Shown here: piece by piece, positions 1 to 6,985 of the stretch | Position numbering within the stretch: the stretch's first letter is position 1 | How the letters are laid out: the number at the start of each line of letters is the position of its first letter | From: Selenomonas sp. | GTDB lineage: Bacteria; Bacillota; Negativicutes; Selenomonadales; Selenomonadaceae | Direction of reading: 5' to 3' | NCBI GenBank assembly: GCA_017635515.1 | Contig: JAGBLH010000260.1 | Coordinates: 1 to 40,395, forward strand | Length of the DNA: 40,395 nt | The notes under the pieces: generated by a model | Seen by the model: only the letters and a program-made list of their open reading frames with translations | What the model was told of the DNA's origin: nothing | Databases searched by the model: none | Translations under genes and position numbers: made by a program

Positions 1-1253
1 CATTCCTTCTTCCTCCATTTCGGCAGCATCGTAAACGCATAATACCGGAGAGCATCAAGGCTATGGTCTAGCTGCTTCACGGGCTTTTCTTCTCCTCGCC
101 TTGCCGCCTGTTCGTCCCACACATACGCTTGAAACTCCTCGATCATCGGCTGGCAGTTTTGTTTGTGAATGTGGATTTTCCCTTGCGTGAGGAGCTTGGC
201 CACCAGCCGGATGCCGTCGTTTACCTCGTTGTTGGCATCTTTGACTCTGAATCCGCGCCCCTGGCATTCGAGCTTAAAGCTGGCTGCGCTGGGGTCGATT
301 ACAACCATGTCCGGGAGCTCGTCTCCGACAAACGCTTCCAGGTCGTCGCCATACTCCTTATCGGTCTTCTGCCGCTGCTCCTTCGAGCTGTCCCAGTAGT
401 ACATGTTTGGAATCCAGATGTTGTCCCCGTCGTCGTAAATGTCCAGGAACACCATCGGGTTCTTTGTGCCGTAGTCGCATGCGATGTACCGCCTGCAGCG
501 GCTCTTGAGCGTGTTGTTCCAGTCTGCATCTGTGAAGCAGTGCCGTTCCTCGTCGAACATGTCATAAATCACGCCCTCGGCCAGCACCCACATCCCGAGG
601 ATCATGCGCTTGAACCACATCCCGGAGTAGCTGGCTCGGATGTTGGTCTTGTAATCCTCCCCCAGGTTTGGGTTATCGTCCAAACCAAAATGAACGACCT
701 TTACCAGGCCGCTCTTGAGCTTTTCTTCGTTTGTGATGTACTCCTTGTACAGGTAGTGTGCTGGGCTGTCTGGATTTGTGGTCGCGTATAGCTTTGCTCC
801 CTGGACACTCAAACGATTTAGGAGCTGCTTGAAAAATCGCTCGGGCATCAGCGTGAGCTCATCGCAGTATGCTCCTGCAAGGGTCTTGCCGCGTATGTAC
901 TTCTCCGAGCCCTCGTCCTTGGCTCCGACGACCTTCACACGCCTCATCTGGGTGCCGTAGCGGTCCGTCCAATAGATGAGCAGGTCGCCGCTCTGCCGGT
1001 TGTACCTGAAATTCTCCTCCCCGATAGTGTCGAAGAGGTCAGCCAGCACGTTGTCGTACACGGTGTCTTTAGACACACCGACCATCAGCAGCAGTCCCTT
1101 GGGGGCTGTCATGATGTAATTGAGCCACTTGGGAATCATGGCCACGGTCTTCCCGCTGCGGACGCTGCCCTCGAGGATGTTGATGAATGCATCCTCCTCG
1201 TGGGGAGTCTCTATGAAGTCGAGGGCCTTGTCACCCCACAGTCCGAAGTCCAT
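1..1253 (-). CDS. terL: Phage terminase large subunit (C-terminus cut by window edge)
   Basis: ATPase-nuclease that drives DNA into the procapsid and cuts the concatemer. From the ATG at 1253, 417 residues are readable before the window ends. Walker A is GSVRSGKT (about 29-36), the Walker B-like AGAYCDE ends near residue 132, and the coupling motif YATTNP is near 156-161. The RNase H-like nuclease carries three likely metal-binding aspartates: IACDYG (about D260), VVIDPS (about D320) and HSLDALRYYAF (about D400), so the protein is nearly complete. The start lies 4 nt after the small-subunit stop, showing translational coupling. It resembles PBSX/Terminase_3-type large subunits. The missing part should be a short tail. 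Confidence 0.93.
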   Translation of the reverse strand, partial: MDFGLWGDKALDFIETPHEEDAFINILEGSVRSGKTVAMIPKWLNYIMTAPKGLLLMVGVSKDTVYDNVLADLFDTIGEENFRYNRQSGDLLIYWTDRYGTQMRRVKVVGAKDEGSEKYIRGKTLAGAYCDELTLMPERFFKQLLNRLSVQGAKLYATTNPDSPAHYLYKEYITNEEKLKSGLVKVVHFGLDDNPNLGEDYKTNIRASYSGMWFKRMILGMWVLAEGVIYDMFDEERHCFTDADWNNTLKSRCRRYIACDYGTKNPMVFLDIYDDGDNIWIPNMYYWDSSKEQRQKTDKEYGDDLEAFVGDELPDMVVIDPSAASFKLECQGRGFRVKDANNEVNDGIRLVAKLLTQGKIHIHKQNCQPMIEEFQAYVWDEQAARRGEEKPVKQLDHSLDALRYYAFTMLPKWRKKE

Positions 1254-1256
1254 AGC

Positions 1257-1814
1257 TTACTGCTCCTTCTTTCGTCTGGCCGCTTCAAGCGATTTTACCA
1301 GCTGCATCATCGTGCTCTCTTCCGGCTCTGCAATCTCTGCCATGATACCGCCACCCTTGCCCTTGGCTCCTGTTACGGCTCCCAGGCCGTTGACCAGTTC
1401 CATGAGGGCCTCGTTCTCCATCTGCACTCCTTGCACCAAGTAGTCGAGCACGTTCCGGGCTGAGAGCACATCCTGCGGTAGCTCTGCCAGGGCTTTGATG
1501 CCCTTGGTCTGCAGAGCCCTGGCTACCTTGATTTTGTTCTCAAGCATGGCCTTGATTTGCTTCTTGCGCTCATCAAACTCTATATGCTGCAGCTCGTTAT
1601 CGTAGTCCCTGGCTCGCTCCTCCCAGTTCCATTTCGCTGCATACTTGTTGAACAATGGACGGTTGTTCTTACCCATGAATGCGGCGGCTCCCGCTCTTGA
1701 CCGTCTTCGTGGCGGGTCTTGGTATGGAAGGTCTCGAAAAGCGCAGAAAGCTCTGTACTCCGTGGTGGATTCTCCTGGTTGCCTATCCCAGCTATGCTCT
1801 GTCTCTTGAGCCAT
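1257..1814 (-). CDS. terS: Phage terminase small subunit
   Basis: 185-residue protein expected to recognise the packaging site and load the large subunit. The N-terminal part is rich in W/R/Y and contains a YRAF-CAFRDLPYQ stretch and a KYAAKWNWEERARDYD segment, typical of Firmicute phage small terminases. It is followed by a helical, Glu/Lys-rich oligomerisation part and a charged tail (AARRKKEQ). The ATG at 1814 has a GGGAGGT Shine-Dalgarno. It sits directly upstream of terL with a 3-nt gap. The assignment rests on position and composition more than on a unique motif. Confidence 0.82.
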   Translation of the reverse strand: MAQETEHSWDRQPGESTTEYRAFCAFRDLPYQDPPRRRSRAGAAAFMGKNNRPLFNKYAAKWNWEERARDYDNELQHIEFDERKKQIKAMLENKIKVARALQTKGIKALAELPQDVLSARNVLDYLVQGVQMENEALMELVNGLGAVTGAKGKGGGIMAEIAEPEESTMMQLVKSLEAARRKKEQ

Positions 1815-1838
1815 GCTTTTCTACCTCCCTTCCTTGGT

Positions 1839-3338
1839 CTACGCCTCCCCTGTCACATCGAGATAGCCGAGGGTCTCCCCGTTCCTCTCTACGAACACAT
1901 TATGGTCGTCCGTGGTCTCAATGTACCGCTTGACGATGGCATCTACATACTGCGGGTCTAGCTCTGTGGTGTAGCACCGCCTGCCGGTCATCTCTGCCGC
2001 GATTAGGGTGCTCCCTGACCCACCAAAAAAGTCGAGGACGATATCCCCGGCTTCGCTGCTGTTTGAAATTGCTCTGATGGGAATCTCCACGGGCTTCTGG
2101 GTCGGATGCACCGTCTTGCTCTCCCTTGAGATCTCCCAGACCGTCTTGTCCATCCCGTCTTCGTAGAAGCACATGCTCCTGCCCTCTGACAGGCGAATGT
2201 AGCGGGTCTTCTTGCCCTTCGGGGGCTTGTTCGTGATGGCCAGCTTGTGCCCTTCTCCATCGGTCAATACCACGCCTCCTGTGAGGGTGGTGGCCATGCC
2301 GTCTTTGCCCCGATACACGATATTCCATGCGGTGCGCTGGCTCCTGTCTCCGAACCACTTTGCATGCCGGCCTGCCTTTTCTGCGTAATAGCACGGTTCG
2401 TGGCTCCATTGGTAGTCTGCATGGCCGAGGACGGGTGCGTTCTTGACCCAGATGATGTACTGCTTCTCCATCAGCCCTGCTGCAATCATGGCATCTTCAA
2501 AGTCGCGCTTTGTGCTCGATGCATGCCAGATATAGAAGGCCGCATCGTCCTTAGTGTGCTTGACATAGTTGCGGAACGCTGGCACCAGCAGGTCTGCCAT
2601 TAGCTCATCGTGGGTCTTATTGTCGTTTTGGATCATGCCGAACTTGCCGCTCTGTGTCTCATACGACACACCGTAGGGCGGGTCCGTGTGAACCATCTGA
2701 GCTTTGGCTCCGTCCATCAGACGGTCTATGTCCTCCTCGCTGGTCGCGCTCCCACACAGCAAGCGGTGCTCTCCCAGGTGCCAAAGGTCACCGGGCTTGC
2801 TGAAAGGCACATACTCCTTTGCTTTCTGCCCCTCCGTCTCTCCATCAGCTCCGTCGTCCGGGGTCTCTTCCCCGCCGTTTAGGGCTTCGAGGATATCCTG
2901 CAGGTCCTGCTCCGTGAAACCTGTCAGCTCCACCGGGGTATCTGCCAGGCTCTCTACCATGTCCATCAGCTTTGTGTCGTCCAGGGCGGAGAGCTCTGCG
3001 ATCCTGTTGTCTGCGATGAGGTCTGCATGCTCCTCTGCCTCCGTCGCGTACTCCTGGTACTCTACCGGAGCGTACTGGAGCCCTGCCTGGAGTGCGGCCA
3101 TCCTGCGGCCATGCCCTTTTACCATCATCCCGCTGCGCTTGCTTACTGTGATGGGTGCCCGCCAGCCCGTCCCCTTGATAATCTCTGCCAGCAGACCAAG
3201 TTGACGCTCGCTGTGCTGGTTCGGGTTCTTGGGGTTCGGCTTGAGGTCCTTGATTGCCACTATCTCGTCATACGAACAAAAAACCGGCCTTGCATCCGGT
3301 GTGGTGGCTCGTGGCGTGGCCGTTGTTATGTAGTTCAT
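1839..3338 (-). CDS. Orphan DNA methyltransferase with N-terminal ParB-like domain
   Basis: 499-residue two-domain protein. Residues about 15-130 form a ParB/sulfiredoxin-like domain (LKPNPKNPNQH, VKGHGRRMAALQ, LIADNRIAELS). The C-terminal part is an N4/N6 amino-methyltransferase with the catalytic DPPYG motif (about 230) ahead of the SAM-binding FFGGSGST motif (about 445), i.e. the beta-type order. The ATG at 3338 follows a GAGGAGGG Shine-Dalgarno; an extended reading to 3365 lacks one. No restriction enzyme gene is nearby, so this is a solitary methylase. Such fusions are common beside phage terminase genes. Protecting phage DNA from host restriction, or marking DNA before packaging, is inference. 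Confidence 0.9.
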   Translation of the reverse strand: MNYITTATPRATTPDARPVFCSYDEIVAIKDLKPNPKNPNQHSERQLGLLAEIIKGTGWRAPITVSKRSGMMVKGHGRRMAALQAGLQYAPVEYQEYATEAEEHADLIADNRIAELSALDDTKLMDMVESLADTPVELTGFTEQDLQDILEALNGGEETPDDGADGETEGQKAKEYVPFSKPGDLWHLGEHRLLCGSATSEEDIDRLMDGAKAQMVHTDPPYGVSYETQSGKFGMIQNDNKTHDELMADLLVPAFRNYVKHTKDDAAFYIWHASSTKRDFEDAMIAAGLMEKQYIIWVKNAPVLGHADYQWSHEPCYYAEKAGRHAKWFGDRSQRTAWNIVYRGKDGMATTLTGGVVLTDGEGHKLAITNKPPKGKKTRYIRLSEGRSMCFYEDGMDKTVWEISRESKTVHPTQKPVEIPIRAISNSSEAGDIVLDFFGGSGSTLIAAEMTGRRCYTTELDPQYVDAIVKRYIETTDDHNVFVERNGETLGYLDVTGEA

Positions 3339-3371
3339 GCGTTGTCCCTCCTCGCAGAATCTCATGCTGCC

Positions 3372-3377
3372 ATTTTA
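3372..3377 (-). promoter_or_regulatory. Candidate extended -10 of the methylase-terminase (late) promoter
   Basis: Reading leftwards, TGCTAAAAT is an extended -10 (TGn plus TAAAAT) about 35 bp before the methylase start. No good -35 lies at 16-18 bp, which fits an activator-dependent promoter. GTTCCG repeats lie 33-66 bp upstream of the -10, where an activator could bind. Inferred only from sequence. Confidence 0.4.
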
Positions 3378-3409
3378 GCATGGTTGGAGCTGGCAAAACG
3401 TCCCATTTT

Positions 3410-3443
3410 CGGAACCTTTTCGGAACTAAAAGCGGAACTAAAA
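3410..3443. repeat. Three CGGAAC (GTTCCG) direct repeats, 11-12 bp spacing
   Basis: CGGAAC starts at 3410, 3421 and 3433; the last two units read CGGAACTAAAA and the first CGGAACCTTTT. On the minus strand they are TTTTAGTTCCG units just upstream of the candidate late promoter. They may be binding sites for the adjacent late regulator (4104-4610). Confidence 0.7.
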
Positions 3444-3455
3444 CGCCCCTTTTAG

Positions 3456-3488
3456 TTATCCACAGGGTTATCCACAATTTTGTCCACA
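3456..3488. promoter_or_regulatory. Triple DnaA-box-like array at 12-bp period
   Basis: TTATCCACA at 3456-3464, TTATCCACA at 3468-3476 and TTGTCCACA at 3480-3488, all in the same orientation and exactly 12 bp apart. The first two match the DnaA-box consensus TTATNCACA perfectly. AT-rich DNA follows (3489-3530). The array lies between the leftward methylase operon and the rightward small-gene cassette. It may be a replication origin element, a DnaA-responsive control region, or a site for a phage protein of similar specificity. Confidence 0.7.
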
Positions 3489-3531
3489 AAATAAAATCCT
3501 TATATCTCCCAATGTTTTATTGGTTTTTTGC

Positions 3532-3560
3532 TTGACTTTTATCCTTGCCAGAGTTAACAT
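3532..3560 (+). promoter_or_regulatory. Promoter of rightward small-gene cassette
   Basis: TTGACT (3532-3537), 17-bp spacer, TAACAT (3555-3560): a sigma-70-type promoter about 45 bp before the first start codon. The DnaA-like array ends 43 bp upstream of the -35. Confidence 0.7.
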
Positions 3561-3606
3561 GGACACAATCAAAAAGGAACCGCAAACGAAGAAAGGAGCC
3601 ATCATC

Positions 3607-3810
3607 ATGGAATATTTGAGAATTGAAGCCAATCGCCAAGGTTATGAACCGACCCAAATCAAGGGGACGATGACCGTGGGAGAGCTTATATCGTTGCTCC
3701 AGGACTTCCCCGAAGAAATGCCTGTTATCCTCTCCCACGATAACGGCTACACCTATGGTGGTGTCTGCTACGACGACATCCGTGAAGACGAATATGCTGA
3801 TGCTGAATAA
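3607..3810 (+). CDS. Small acidic phage protein, cassette gene 1
   Basis: 67 residues, acidic, no signal peptide or membrane segment. The start at 3607 follows GAAAGGAG at optimal spacing; an in-frame earlier start at 3520 precedes the promoter and is discarded. The core reads TVGELISLLQDFPEEMPV followed by ILSHDNGYTYGG, a pattern seen in small proteins of unknown function in Firmicute phages and hosts. It is transcribed against all neighbouring phage genes, with gene 2 behind it using an almost identical Shine-Dalgarno. This layout resembles a moron cassette. Function unknown. Confidence 0.75.
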   Translation: MEYLRIEANRQGYEPTQIKGTMTVGELISLLQDFPEEMPVILSHDNGYTYGGVCYDDIREDEYADAE

Positions 3811-3826
3811 GAAAGGAGCTATCACC

Positions 3827-4057
3827 ATGAAAACCTTCGAACCCTCTGCAAAGGCCATTGCTCTCCGTGAGTATCAGGAAGCCTGGACGGCATTCTGCAA
3901 AGCCCCGCAAAGGCACTATTTTCTCTATCTCGGTCGCACCGAAGGTGCCGCAGCAGTTGCTCGGGCTCTTGGGGCCACCATCGAAGAGCTCACGAACATC
4001 CGCAATATCGCCGAGCGCATCATCAACTTTGAAGAAGAAAAAACCCTGCAGGGATAA
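3827..4057 (+). CDS. Small phage protein, cassette gene 2
   Basis: 76-residue, mostly helical protein (MKTFEPSAKAIALREYQEAW at the N-terminus, an Ala-rich middle, and a charged tail INFEEEKTLQG). The start at 3827 follows GAAAGGAG, the same ribosome-binding context as gene 1 sixteen bases upstream, so the two form a dicistron. A strong terminator follows 8 bp after the stop. No recognised domain; a short helical DNA- or protein-binding role is possible but unsupported. Confidence 0.72.
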   Translation: MKTFEPSAKAIALREYQEAWTAFCKAPQRHYFLYLGRTEGAAAVARALGATIEELTNIRNIAERIINFEEEKTLQG

Positions 4058-4065
4058 GCAAAACG

Positions 4066-4093
4066 CCCCCGGCCAAAAGGTCGGGGGTTTTCT
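4066..4093 (+). terminator. Rho-independent terminator of small-gene cassette
   Basis: Nine-base-pair GC-rich stem (4066-4074 with 4079-4087, one G-U pair), AAAA loop, then TTTTCTT. It closes the rightward cassette before the convergent late-regulator gene. Confidence 0.85.
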
Positions 4094-4103
4094 TATGTCA
4101 TTC

Positions 4104-4610
4104 TTACCATTCCGCGAATACAAACGACAGCTGCTGCGGGCAGGCTTTGACCCCGAAGATTAAAAATGCCATTTTTTTTACCGCCTCGGTGCCGCGCTTC
4201 CTTGCCCATCGCTCACTGTAGTGATGCTCATACCCCAGGGTGAGCCAGCTCTTGCCTTTGCGATAGAAGCCCTGCAGAAGTTCTTGCTCCTCTGTATCGA
4301 GGGAGCTCACTGCTCTGTCTACTCGGTCAATGATTCTCTGAATCTCATCCCGGTTGAGCTTGGCTCTCTCGATGCTCTCCCTCCTACGCATGCGCTCCTG
4401 GACCTGCCTCTCTACCGTAGTCAGTTCCCCGCTGCCGCCCTTGGGCATGTTGTCATACATGGCGATGGGTGCTCCGAGGTCCATGGCTCTTTCTAGCATC
4501 TCTTCCTGGGTCTTGATGTCGGCAGTCATGCTGGCCACCGTGGCCTTGAATGTGTTGTACTCTTTGAGCCACCGCCTCGTGATGCTGACATAGTCGTTGT
4601 ACTCGTTCAT
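4104..4610 (-). CDS. DUF1492 / ArpU-RinA-like late transcription regulator
   Basis: 168 residues. The first part is coiled-coil-like (ITRRWLKEYNTFKATVASM..., ERQVQERMRRRESIERAKLN). The C-terminal part reads LDTEEQELLQGFYRKGKSWL then GYEHHYSERWARKRGTEAV, a sigma-70 region-4-like helix-turn-helix seen in DUF1492/ArpU/RinA-type phage regulators. Such proteins sit just before the packaging module and activate late transcription, as here. The GTTCCG repeats near 3410-3443 are a plausible target (inference). The tail ends in FVFAEW. The start at 4610 is the first ATG in frame. Confidence 0.75.
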   Translation of the reverse strand: MNEYNDYVSITRRWLKEYNTFKATVASMTADIKTQEEMLERAMDLGAPIAMYDNMPKGGSGELTTVERQVQERMRRRESIERAKLNRDEIQRIIDRVDRAVSSLDTEEQELLQGFYRKGKSWLTLGYEHHYSERWARKRGTEAVKKMAFLIFGVKACPQQLSFVFAEW

Positions 4611-4629
4611 CCGCTGCCTCCTGGTACTA

Positions 4630-5127
4630 CTACTCTTGCTCGAACAAAGGGATTTCCTGCTGCTCCTTCATCTTCCTGATGATGTACGGGTCGCACTCCT
4701 GGTCGATGGGGATATCGAGCGGGGTGATTGTAATCTCCACCCTTGGGTTCTTAGGGTCTATGCCTGCTATCCTTGAGTCTCCCCAATTTTTTATGATCCT
4801 GTCGTCTGCAAGGAACCACCGCTTGATTAGCTGGCGGTGCCCGTAGATGACCTTGTACTCGTCGCTCATTAGGTCTGCTGTGGCCTGCATCAGCCCGACT
4901 ACATCCGGGTAGTGAGCACGATTCTTGAGGTAATACTTCGCCTCCACCTTCACGCCAGTCTCGTAGTGTGGGAGCGGCTGTGGGAGCTTGTATGCCTGGG
5001 TCTTGAACATCCTCTCATACTCTTTGTACGCCTTGCTAGGCAGGAGCCTTGCCTGCCCTTTCACCAGCACACTGCTGTTTTTCTTCGTTGCCGGGTGGCC
5101 GTAAATTATAAAGCTGTATGGTGTCAT
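4630..5127 (-). CDS. rusA: RusA-family Holliday junction resolvase
   Basis: 165 residues. The N-terminus YGHPATKKNS and the sequence ADDRIIKNW with a following VEITITPL strand match RusA-family crossover junction endonucleases, which resolve recombination intermediates before packaging. In the central helix (PDVVGLMQATADLM) the usual DN pair reads DV, so one commonly conserved position differs; the remaining acidic residues (D in PDV, DD in ADDR) are kept. It overlaps the preceding 53-residue gene by ATGA, showing coupling. Activity is likely but not certain because of the substitution. Confidence 0.85.
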   Translation of the reverse strand: MTPYSFIIYGHPATKKNSSVLVKGQARLLPSKAYKEYERMFKTQAYKLPQPLPHYETGVKVEAKYYLKNRAHYPDVVGLMQATADLMSDEYKVIYGHRQLIKRWFLADDRIIKNWGDSRIAGIDPKNPRVEITITPLDIPIDQECDPYIIRKMKEQQEIPLFEQE

Positions 5128-5285
5128 CTTATTGTTCTCCTGCCTTTTTCAAATGCCTCAATGATTGCCCTGTGTAATAAATCCATCAAATCTTCATAGG
5201 CATCATCATCCATAAGCGGTTTCACATCTGATACCATGCGCTCTCTGAGCATAACAATTTTGCTAGTCGATTTATTCTCTGCCAT
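5124..5285 (-). CDS. 53-residue phage protein upstream of rusA
   Basis: Small ORF starting MAENKSTSKIVMLRERMVSD and ending FEKGRRTIR, mostly helical and charged, with an acidic MDDDAYEDLMDLL centre. Its TGA overlaps the rusA ATG (ATGA) and it starts 32 bp after the PAPS-like gene, so it fits the tight operon perfectly. An upstream GAGGACG is a modest Shine-Dalgarno. No domain recognised. Confidence 0.65.
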   Translation of the reverse strand: MAENKSTSKIVMLRERMVSDVKPLMDDDAYEDLMDLLHRAIIEAFEKGRRTIR

Positions 5286-5316
5286 CGTCCTCGTCCTCCT
5301 TCAGCTTCTTCACCCT

Positions 5317-6051
5317 TTATACCGCATCAAACAGATTGACTTGCCTATGCTCCATCTCGTCCTCAGCTGCAAATTTAGCTCCCAGCTCATCTACGCTGTA
5401 ATCTGGCCTAAATGTCCGCCATGTTTTGTGGTCTAAATCAAGAAGCGTAGTCCATAAATCTGGAAAATTATGTCTTAACGCTCTCAAGCTATCCATTCTT
5501 TGCAGCGGGCACAACCAGCACGATACGCGACTAAATATGTCGTACAAGCCGCCCCAGTCAAAACCCCTGCTTTTGCAGTAGTCCAGGCAATTTTTCTCTG
5601 TCCAGCCCCAGTCAATGAGCGGATATCGCTTTGTCTTTGCTCTATGCTGTTCATCAGCCGCTATGCCAATATACTGCACTAAATTATATTCTTTGGCTCT
5701 TTCCCTGGCATATTTATCCGCAATGTCAGCTTTCAGCCGCCGAGTACACCATCTTATCCTCGCACTAGGCCATGACAATCCTTTGTTGTGATAACTAGCG
5801 TTTTTAGTTCTTCTGGCACTAACCTCGTAATCAAACATAAAGCCGTAAAAATCACGCTCTGCTTTTAATCGCGTTATCGGTCTGCCAATGTACTTCTTCA
5901 CCCTGGCGATATGATCATACATCTGTGGAAACTCAGCTCCAGTATCACAGAAGATGATTTCATCAATGGGCATTGATAACTCTAGCATATGCAACAGCAT
6001 TGCAGTGCTATCTTTTCCGCCACTAAACGATACGACATGATAATCATTCAT
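5317..6051 (-). CDS. Phage PAPS-reductase / PP-loop ATPase family protein
   Basis: 244 residues. The N-terminal PP-loop SFSGGKDSTAML (about 8-19) binds ATP; IIFCDTGAEFP and RWCTRRLKADIADKY follow, and the C-terminal half has SCWLCPLQRMDSL, the cysteine motif of phage members of this family. Bacterial relatives reduce PAPS or act as DndC-like sulfur transferases; the phage group has no settled function. It overlaps the stop of the Lar-like gene (ATGA), so they are co-translated. Nucleic-acid or cysteine-dependent modification is possible inference; no DndD/E partner is nearby. Confidence 0.85.
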   Translation of the reverse strand: MNDYHVVSFSGGKDSTAMLLHMLELSMPIDEIIFCDTGAEFPQMYDHIARVKKYIGRPITRLKAERDFYGFMFDYEVSARRTKNASYHNKGLSWPSARIRWCTRRLKADIADKYARERAKEYNLVQYIGIAADEQHRAKTKRYPLIDWGWTEKNCLDYCKSRGFDWGGLYDIFSRVSCWLCPLQRMDSLRALRHNFPDLWTTLLDLDHKTWRTFRPDYSVDELGAKFAAEDEMEHRQVNLFDAV

Positions 6052-6248
6052 TCGTTCTCGTCCTCCACAATCTCAGCCCTCCTGTTCCATGCCTCGATAG
6101 CTTCTGCTTGGCTATTGAAAGCCCTAATCTGAGCACCGCAATTTATACAAAATACGATGCCTACATCATATCCTTCATGATTCATGATTTTAGCGCGAAT
6201 ATCTTCTCTCCCGCAGAACGGGCAGGGTTTTAACTTAATTTCTTTCAT
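6048..6248 (-). CDS. Lar-like restriction alleviation zinc-ribbon protein
   Basis: 66 residues with two CxxC pairs (KPCPFCGRED and FCINCGAQ) and the closing AIEAWNRR block typical of the Lar family (Rac prophage Lar moderates the EcoKI restriction system). The start at 6248 has GGAGGG 7 nt upstream; a longer reading to 6305 lacks a site and overlaps the previous gene. It is coupled to the PAPS-like gene by ATGA overlap. Family members are common in phages and most are untested, so an anti-restriction role here is inference. Confidence 0.8.
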   Translation of the reverse strand: MKEIKLKPCPFCGREDIRAKIMNHEGYDVGIVFCINCGAQIRAFNSQAEAIEAWNRRAEIVEDENE

Positions 6249-6250
6249 CG

Positions 6251-6505
6251 TCAGCCCTCCATAATTTCCAACTCTTCCTCTGGTTCTTCTAAGTAGTGCA
6301 ACCAATAATATTTCTCTCCATCCGATGTCTCAGTATATGTCCCCCAAAAATCTACACCAACAATGCCAATAATAATATTTTCATCCTCAAATGCGCCCAA
6401 TGTAACCGGGTCATGGTTTTCAAAAAAATAGTGCATTTTTATCTTGTCACCTATCCTGATGGCCTTACCGTTTTCGTCTTTAACGCCTATTTTCCTCCGA
6501 AACAT
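6251..6505 (-). CDS. YopX-like small phage protein
   Basis: 84 residues. The pattern VKDENGKAIRIGDKIKM, a beta-rich centre (NIIIGIVGVDFWGTY) and an acidic end (EEPEEELEIMEG) resemble YopX-type phage proteins (NGKEI-x-GD), although the usual length is larger. It precedes the Lar-like gene by 2 bp. Function unknown; YopX proteins are accessory genes in Firmicute phages. Confidence 0.6.
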   Translation of the reverse strand: MFRRKIGVKDENGKAIRIGDKIKMHYFFENHDPVTLGAFEDENIIIGIVGVDFWGTYTETSDGEKYYWLHYLEEPEEELEIMEG

Positions 6506-6516
6506 CGTCAGCCCTC

Positions 6517-6984
6517 CTACTGCTCCATCACTTCACGCCAGATACCTTTCTGCAGCTTCATGCTGTTGAGCTTTGGCAACTTGCCCAATCTCCGCGATAA
6601 TCCTGCGCCATATTTCTCGATAAAATTGCGGATTGACTGTGGGTCTTTTAATCCTAAATTTGCGGCCAATCCCTTGAGCCCGATGTCGGGATTTTCTTTA
6701 ATCCACCGTTGCAATTTACACCACCGCTGAAGCTGTTCTTCCAGGCTCATGCCATTTACCCCGGCCATGTTTTTGTACTGCTGTGCATCCTGTGGCTCAA
6801 GCACCGTTACCTTCTTTCCGCCCTCCTGCACCCAGCCGCGCATGGCGTATGCCTGGTACACGCTCCCGCCGGTAATGATTGGCCGTCCCTCGTACTTTGC
6901 TTCCTGCCCTGCAATCCTCTTGCAAGGCTGCCCAGGCCATTTTGCTCGATAGTCTGCTTCGGCTTTTTCAGTCCAAGTCACCAT
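6517..6984 (-). CDS. Phage protein of unknown function
   Basis: 155 residues, basic, soluble. The N-terminal half contains KYEGRPIITGGSVYQAYAMR and the C-terminal half an LQRWCKLQRWIKENPDIGLK helix followed by a HTH-like AANLGLKDPQSIRNFIEKYG. A DNA-binding role is possible from this last segment but no family is recognised. It starts 2 bp after the stop of the DUF4406 gene, in the same operon. Confidence 0.7.
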   Translation of the reverse strand: MVTWTEKAEADYRAKWPGQPCKRIAGQEAKYEGRPIITGGSVYQAYAMRGWVQEGGKKVTVLEPQDAQQYKNMAGVNGMSLEEQLQRWCKLQRWIKENPDIGLKGLAANLGLKDPQSIRNFIEKYGAGLSRRLGKLPKLNSMKLQKGIWREVMEQ

Positions 6985-6985
6985 G

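Noticed and set aside
129..791. 220-codon plus-strand open frame at the left edge
   Set aside because: Antisense to terL, whose ATPase and nuclease motifs are intact.
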